This document shows, piece by piece, positions 6,219 through 9,294 of a stretch of 9,294 bases of DNA (its first letter is position 1; each line of letters begins with the position of its first letter). The stretch is from Gammaproteobacteria bacterium (GTDB lineage Bacteria; Pseudomonadota; Gammaproteobacteria; UBA6429; Thiohalophilaceae). The notes beneath the pieces are model-generated. The model did no database searches. It saw only the letters and a list, made by a program, of their open reading frames with translations, and was not told the DNA's origin. Made by a program: the position numbers and the translations under genes. The stretch covers positions 1-9,294 of the forward strand of contig JAHEIJ010000072.1 in NCBI GenBank assembly GCA_024639445.1, written 5' to 3'.

Positions 6219-7127
6219 GTGCGCTTGGCAGTTGCACAAAACAATCTGGAACAGGCCACCTTGTGGCAGCGCAAGGACTTGGCCCCGATGGACAAGTACG
6301 AGTTTCGGCAATGGGTTGAATTGCTGGAAAAACGTACGGGTATCAGTCTTCCTGAAAAGCGTAAGTCTTTTTTACTTGCCAGCCTGAATATTCGGATGCG
6401 CGAACTGGGCTATGAAAAATACCAGGATTATTTCCGCCATCTCCTGGCGGGGCGAAGTGGTGCGGTGGAATGGGAGATCCTGGTTGATCGATTAACGGTG
6501 CACGAGACGCGCTTTTTTCGAGATGAAGCTGCCATGAAGATGCTGGAGGAATGTTATCTGAATCATTTGGCCCCATCTGAGACTGCACTGGGTATCAATA
6601 TCTGGAGTGTGGGGTGTGCCACAGGAGAGGAACCCTATTCACTCGCGATGTTTGTTGATCGAACGCTAACAGAACGCAATATTTCACATTATTTGGCAGT
6701 GACGGCATCGGATATCAGCAGCGCTTCACTGGCGACCGGGCGCACAGCGATATACCACAGTAACCGGTTGAAGAACCTGCCAGATGTGTATCGACAGACT
6801 TATTTCAAGGTAATTGATGAAGATCATTTCGAGGTTGATGCCAGTTTACGCGAACGGGTGTGTTTTACCCGACTCAACTTGTTGGATCTGGCTGAGGCCA
6901 CGCTGGGCATGATGGATATCATTTTTTGCCAGAACGTACTGATTTATTTTAAACGCCAGCAACGACGCAGGATACTGGATCAACTGGTTGAGCATTTGCG
7001 TCCCGGCGGGATCCTGGTATTGGGTGCGGGAGAAGTAACCGACTGGCAACCGGATGAACTGGAAAATCTGGGCCATCCCGGCATCCTGGCATTTCGTCGA
7101 CGTGAGCCTGGTGGGTGTAATACATGA
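6219..7127 (+). CDS. pilK: PilK, CheR-type receptor methyltransferase
   Basis: S-adenosylmethionine-dependent methyltransferase expected to methylate glutamates of PilJ. The N-terminal helical CheR domain is about 26-105. It contains DRLTVHETRFFRD (90-102), the CheR signature with His95 where classical CheR often has Asn. The SAM site is WSVGCATGEEPYS (129-141), followed by the acidic strand end TASDIS (162-167), DIIFCQNVLIYF (233-244) and LRPGGILVLG (260-269). It has 302 aa from GTG 6219. The start is uncertain: AGAGG at 6211-6215 is only 3 nt from that GTG. A TTG at 6225 has better spacing, and ATG 6288, with AAGGA 10 nt upstream, would give 279 aa beginning just before the conserved domain. 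It sits 18 nt after pilJ and overlaps chpA by 4 nt (ATGA). Confidence 0.94.
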   Translation: MRLAVAQNNLEQATLWQRKDLAPMDKYEFRQWVELLEKRTGISLPEKRKSFLLASLNIRMRELGYEKYQDYFRHLLAGRSGAVEWEILVDRLTVHETRFFRDEAAMKMLEECYLNHLAPSETALGINIWSVGCATGEEPYSLAMFVDRTLTERNISHYLAVTASDISSASLATGRTAIYHSNRLKNLPDVYRQTYFKVIDEDHFEVDASLRERVCFTRLNLLDLAEATLGMMDIIFCQNVLIYFKRQQRRRILDQLVEHLRPGGILVLGAGEVTDWQPDELENLGHPGILAFRRREPGGCNT

Positions 7128-9294
7128 GCGTGGGTAACGAACTCGATATTAATACCCTGAGTTGGGTGAAGTCAGAGATTGACGAAACCCTGAATCAGGC
7201 GCGCACGGCGCTGGAGGCCTATGTTGAAGAGCCTGACGACGAATCACGCCTGCAGTTCTGTTTCAACTACCTGCATCAGGTTCGCGGTACCTTACAAATG
7301 GTGGAGTTGTATGGTGCCACCATGGCCGCGGAAGAAATGGAAATTCTTTGCCAGGCGCTGCTCGATAAACAGGTCAACAACCGGGATGACGCCTTTGAAG
7401 TCCTGATGCGGGGTATTCTGCAACTTCCCGATTACCTAGAACATCTGTTGGCGGGTAACAAGGACATTCCGGTAGTCCTGATGCCCTTGTTGAATGATTT
7501 GCGCGCTGCACGCGGTGATGCCCTGTTATCGGAAAATTCGCTGTTTACTCCCGACCTGACTGTGGCAGCACCTTCGAATGAAATAATCGATTCGGATATT
7601 ATCGACTTGGCCCGCAAACTGCGGCACAACTATCATCTTGGTCTGCTCGGCTGGTTCCGTGACAAAGACAGCAATGCCAGCCTTAAGCGAATTGGTGACG
7701 TTATAGAAAAGCTGCGTCTGGCTGCCAGTGAGCAGGAAATAAATCGCTTGTTATGGGTGGCAGGCGGCCTGGTGGAAAGCTTAAGGCAAGGCGGGCTCGA
7801 CAGCAGTGTTTCCATCAAGCTTTTACTTGGTCAGCTTGATCGCCAGATTAAAAAGATAATCGATAATGGTATTACCGCACTGAGTGATGAGCCCCCCCAG
7901 GATTTGCTCAAGAACCTGCTTTATTACGTTGCAATTTCCCAGTCGTCTGACGAACGTACTCGTGAACTCAAGGATGCATTTAACCTCGATGAGGTCATGC
8001 CTGATACTCATACCCTGGAACAGGCCCGCGCGGATCTGGCTGGTCCTAACGCAGCTCTTATGGGCACCGTGTCAGCGGTACTGCTGGAAGATTTGACGCG
8101 TGTAAAAGACAGTCTCGACGTCTTTATGCGGAAGGAAGATAGCGAATTAACCGAGCTTAAATCTTTATGCGACACCCTCAATCAAATGGCGGATACGCTT
8201 GGCATGATGGGACTCGGATTACAACGTCGCATGGTGCAGGACCAGGTTGAAGTTCTGAATGCCATGGCGAATGGCGAGCGGGAACTGGAAGAAAACACTC
8301 TGATGGATGTGGCCGGTGCCATGTTGTCACTGGAAACGTCATTGCAGGAAGCCAGTGTTGCGCGTGCTGCCAATGAAGAGGCCGAGGAAGTCGGCGAAGC
8401 TGGCGATGCTCAACAAAAACTGCGTCAAGCTGAACAACAGCAGTTGTTACGCACCGTCATTGAGCAAGCGGGCGATGAATTTGCGCACGTGAAAGATGCT
8501 CTCAATGATTTTAGCCGCAACACTGCCGGTGCTGAGGTATTGGAAGCGATACCGAATACGCTGGATCAAATCCGCGGCAGCCTGGATATCTTAAGCCTGG
8601 ATCGTGCTTCAGCTTTGCTTGATCGTTGTATCAGTTATGTGCGAATTGAGTTATTGCATAAGCAAAATGTCCCCGAAGAGGAAGCACTCGATGCATTTGC
8701 CGATGCCGTAAGTAGTGTTGAATATTATCTCGAATCACTGGCTGGCAAATGGGGTAATCCCGAAACGATTCTGGATATCGCCGAAAAGAGTTTAGAAACT
8801 CTGGATGAATATATTCAGTCTGATGCTGGAACCCCGGTGTCTGGTTTACCGCAGAACAAGGGACAACCGGATATCGATCTCTCATCCGTCGAAATTGAGA
8901 TGCCAGCCGACGAGGGGGGCGACACCCTTGTGGATTTGGAGGCACCTGATGAGGACACATTACAAAACCTGGTTACACCTTCGACAGTTGATGAAGTCCG
9001 CACATCGAACGGAACGGTGTCCGATGACCTGGATACCCTGACGGAGATCAATGCCTCGGGTATGCGTGAAATTAGCCTGGAAGGGCTAGAACCTGGAGAC
9101 GGCGATGATACTCAAATCCTGAATGCGGGTGAGTTGAGTCTGGAAGGACTGGATACCGGCCTGGAACTGGATCAGGGAAGTGATTCCCTGGACTTGACGG
9201 CTAAACAGTCGCCACCATCAACTCAACCGCAAGCTGATGGGGAACTGACACTTGAGCTTGACGAATTTGACGAAAATCCAACCATGACCCTGGA
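7124..9294 (+). CDS. chpA: ChpA, hybrid histidine kinase, N-terminal 723 codons (runs off right edge)
   Basis: CheA-like kinase that takes the PilJ/PilI signal and phosphorylates PilG/PilH. The reading frame is open from the ATG, which overlaps the pilK stop (ATGA), to the window end. P. aeruginosa ChpA has about 2,470 aa, so the classical Hpt domains, kinase core, CheW-like part and receiver are expected beyond the edge. Visible: an N-terminal Hpt-like helical unit with His51 in YLHQVRGTLQMVELYG (49-64); LPLLNDLRAARGD-like PLLNDLRAARGDALLSENSL (121-140); a FimL-like helical region to about 565 with two further Hpt-like units lacking His (Asn353, Asp481); then an acidic linker from about 566. 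The linker shows 38 acidic and 3 basic residues at 581-723, with related units ISLEGLEPG (650-658) and LSLEGLDTG (671-679). Identity rests on the N-terminal match and operon position. Phosphotransfer at His51 is inference. Confidence 0.93.
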   Translation, partial: MSVGNELDINTLSWVKSEIDETLNQARTALEAYVEEPDDESRLQFCFNYLHQVRGTLQMVELYGATMAAEEMEILCQALLDKQVNNRDDAFEVLMRGILQLPDYLEHLLAGNKDIPVVLMPLLNDLRAARGDALLSENSLFTPDLTVAAPSNEIIDSDIIDLARKLRHNYHLGLLGWFRDKDSNASLKRIGDVIEKLRLAASEQEINRLLWVAGGLVESLRQGGLDSSVSIKLLLGQLDRQIKKIIDNGITALSDEPPQDLLKNLLYYVAISQSSDERTRELKDAFNLDEVMPDTHTLEQARADLAGPNAALMGTVSAVLLEDLTRVKDSLDVFMRKEDSELTELKSLCDTLNQMADTLGMMGLGLQRRMVQDQVEVLNAMANGERELEENTLMDVAGAMLSLETSLQEASVARAANEEAEEVGEAGDAQQKLRQAEQQQLLRTVIEQAGDEFAHVKDALNDFSRNTAGAEVLEAIPNTLDQIRGSLDILSLDRASALLDRCISYVRIELLHKQNVPEEEALDAFADAVSSVEYYLESLAGKWGNPETILDIAEKSLETLDEYIQSDAGTPVSGLPQNKGQPDIDLSSVEIEMPADEGGDTLVDLEAPDEDTLQNLVTPSTVDEVRTSNGTVSDDLDTLTEINASGMREISLEGLEPGDGDDTQILNAGELSLEGLDTGLELDQGSDSLDLTAKQSPPSTQPQADGELTLELDEFDENPTMTL
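7892..7898 (+). repeat. C7 homopolymer tract inside chpA
   Basis: Seven consecutive C in the codons for Glu-Pro-Pro-Gln (residues about 256-259 of ChpA). The frame is intact. It is a possible slippage site, or simply a Pro-Pro coding accident. Confidence 0.8.

Overview
The window looks like chromosomal DNA from a gammaproteobacterium, probably an environmental or marine Pseudomonadales/Cellvibrionales-like organism. This rests on the Pil-Chp chemosensory operon (pilG-pilH-pilI-pilJ-pilK-chpA), which has the gene order and protein signatures of Pseudomonas aeruginosa twitching-motility loci. It also rests on glutathione biosynthesis genes lying next to that operon. Base composition is moderate, and codon use looks uniform across the genes. 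I see no mobile element, tRNA, rRNA or CRISPR. The genus cannot be named from what is visible.

Left part, minus strand (2383 down to 1): gshA (non-E. coli-type glutamate-cysteine ligase), gshB (glutathione synthetase) and the first 43 codons of a lipoprotein gene. Spacing is 6 nt, then a 1-nt TAATG overlap, so these form one operon. A good sigma-70-type promoter facing gshA sits at 2471-2498.

Middle (2384-2718): a 335-bp AT-rich divergent regulatory region with no convincing gene. It separates the glutathione genes from the chemosensory genes.

Right part, plus strand (2719 to the end): pilG and pilH (single-domain response regulators), pilI (CheW-like adaptor), pilJ (type IV pilus methyl-accepting receptor), pilK (CheR-like methyltransferase) and chpA (histidine kinase). 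The window holds only the first 723 codons of chpA, which run without a stop from 7124 to the right edge. In the known system, PilJ signals through the adaptor PilI to the kinase ChpA. ChpA phosphorylates PilG and PilH, which control pilus extension/retraction and surface-sensing cAMP output, and PilK methylates the receptor. pilH/pilI and pilI-less junctions differ: pilH/pilI and pilK/chpA overlap by 1 and 4 nt, whereas pilG/pilH and pilI/pilJ have gaps that carry hairpins and repeats.

The system itself is known. The points that deserve a second look are the hairpin plus T8 between pilG and pilH, the repeat-bearing pilI-pilJ gap, a G8 tract inside pilJ, three Hpt-like repeats in the ChpA N-terminus of which only one keeps a histidine, and the truncated lipoprotein gene at the left edge.
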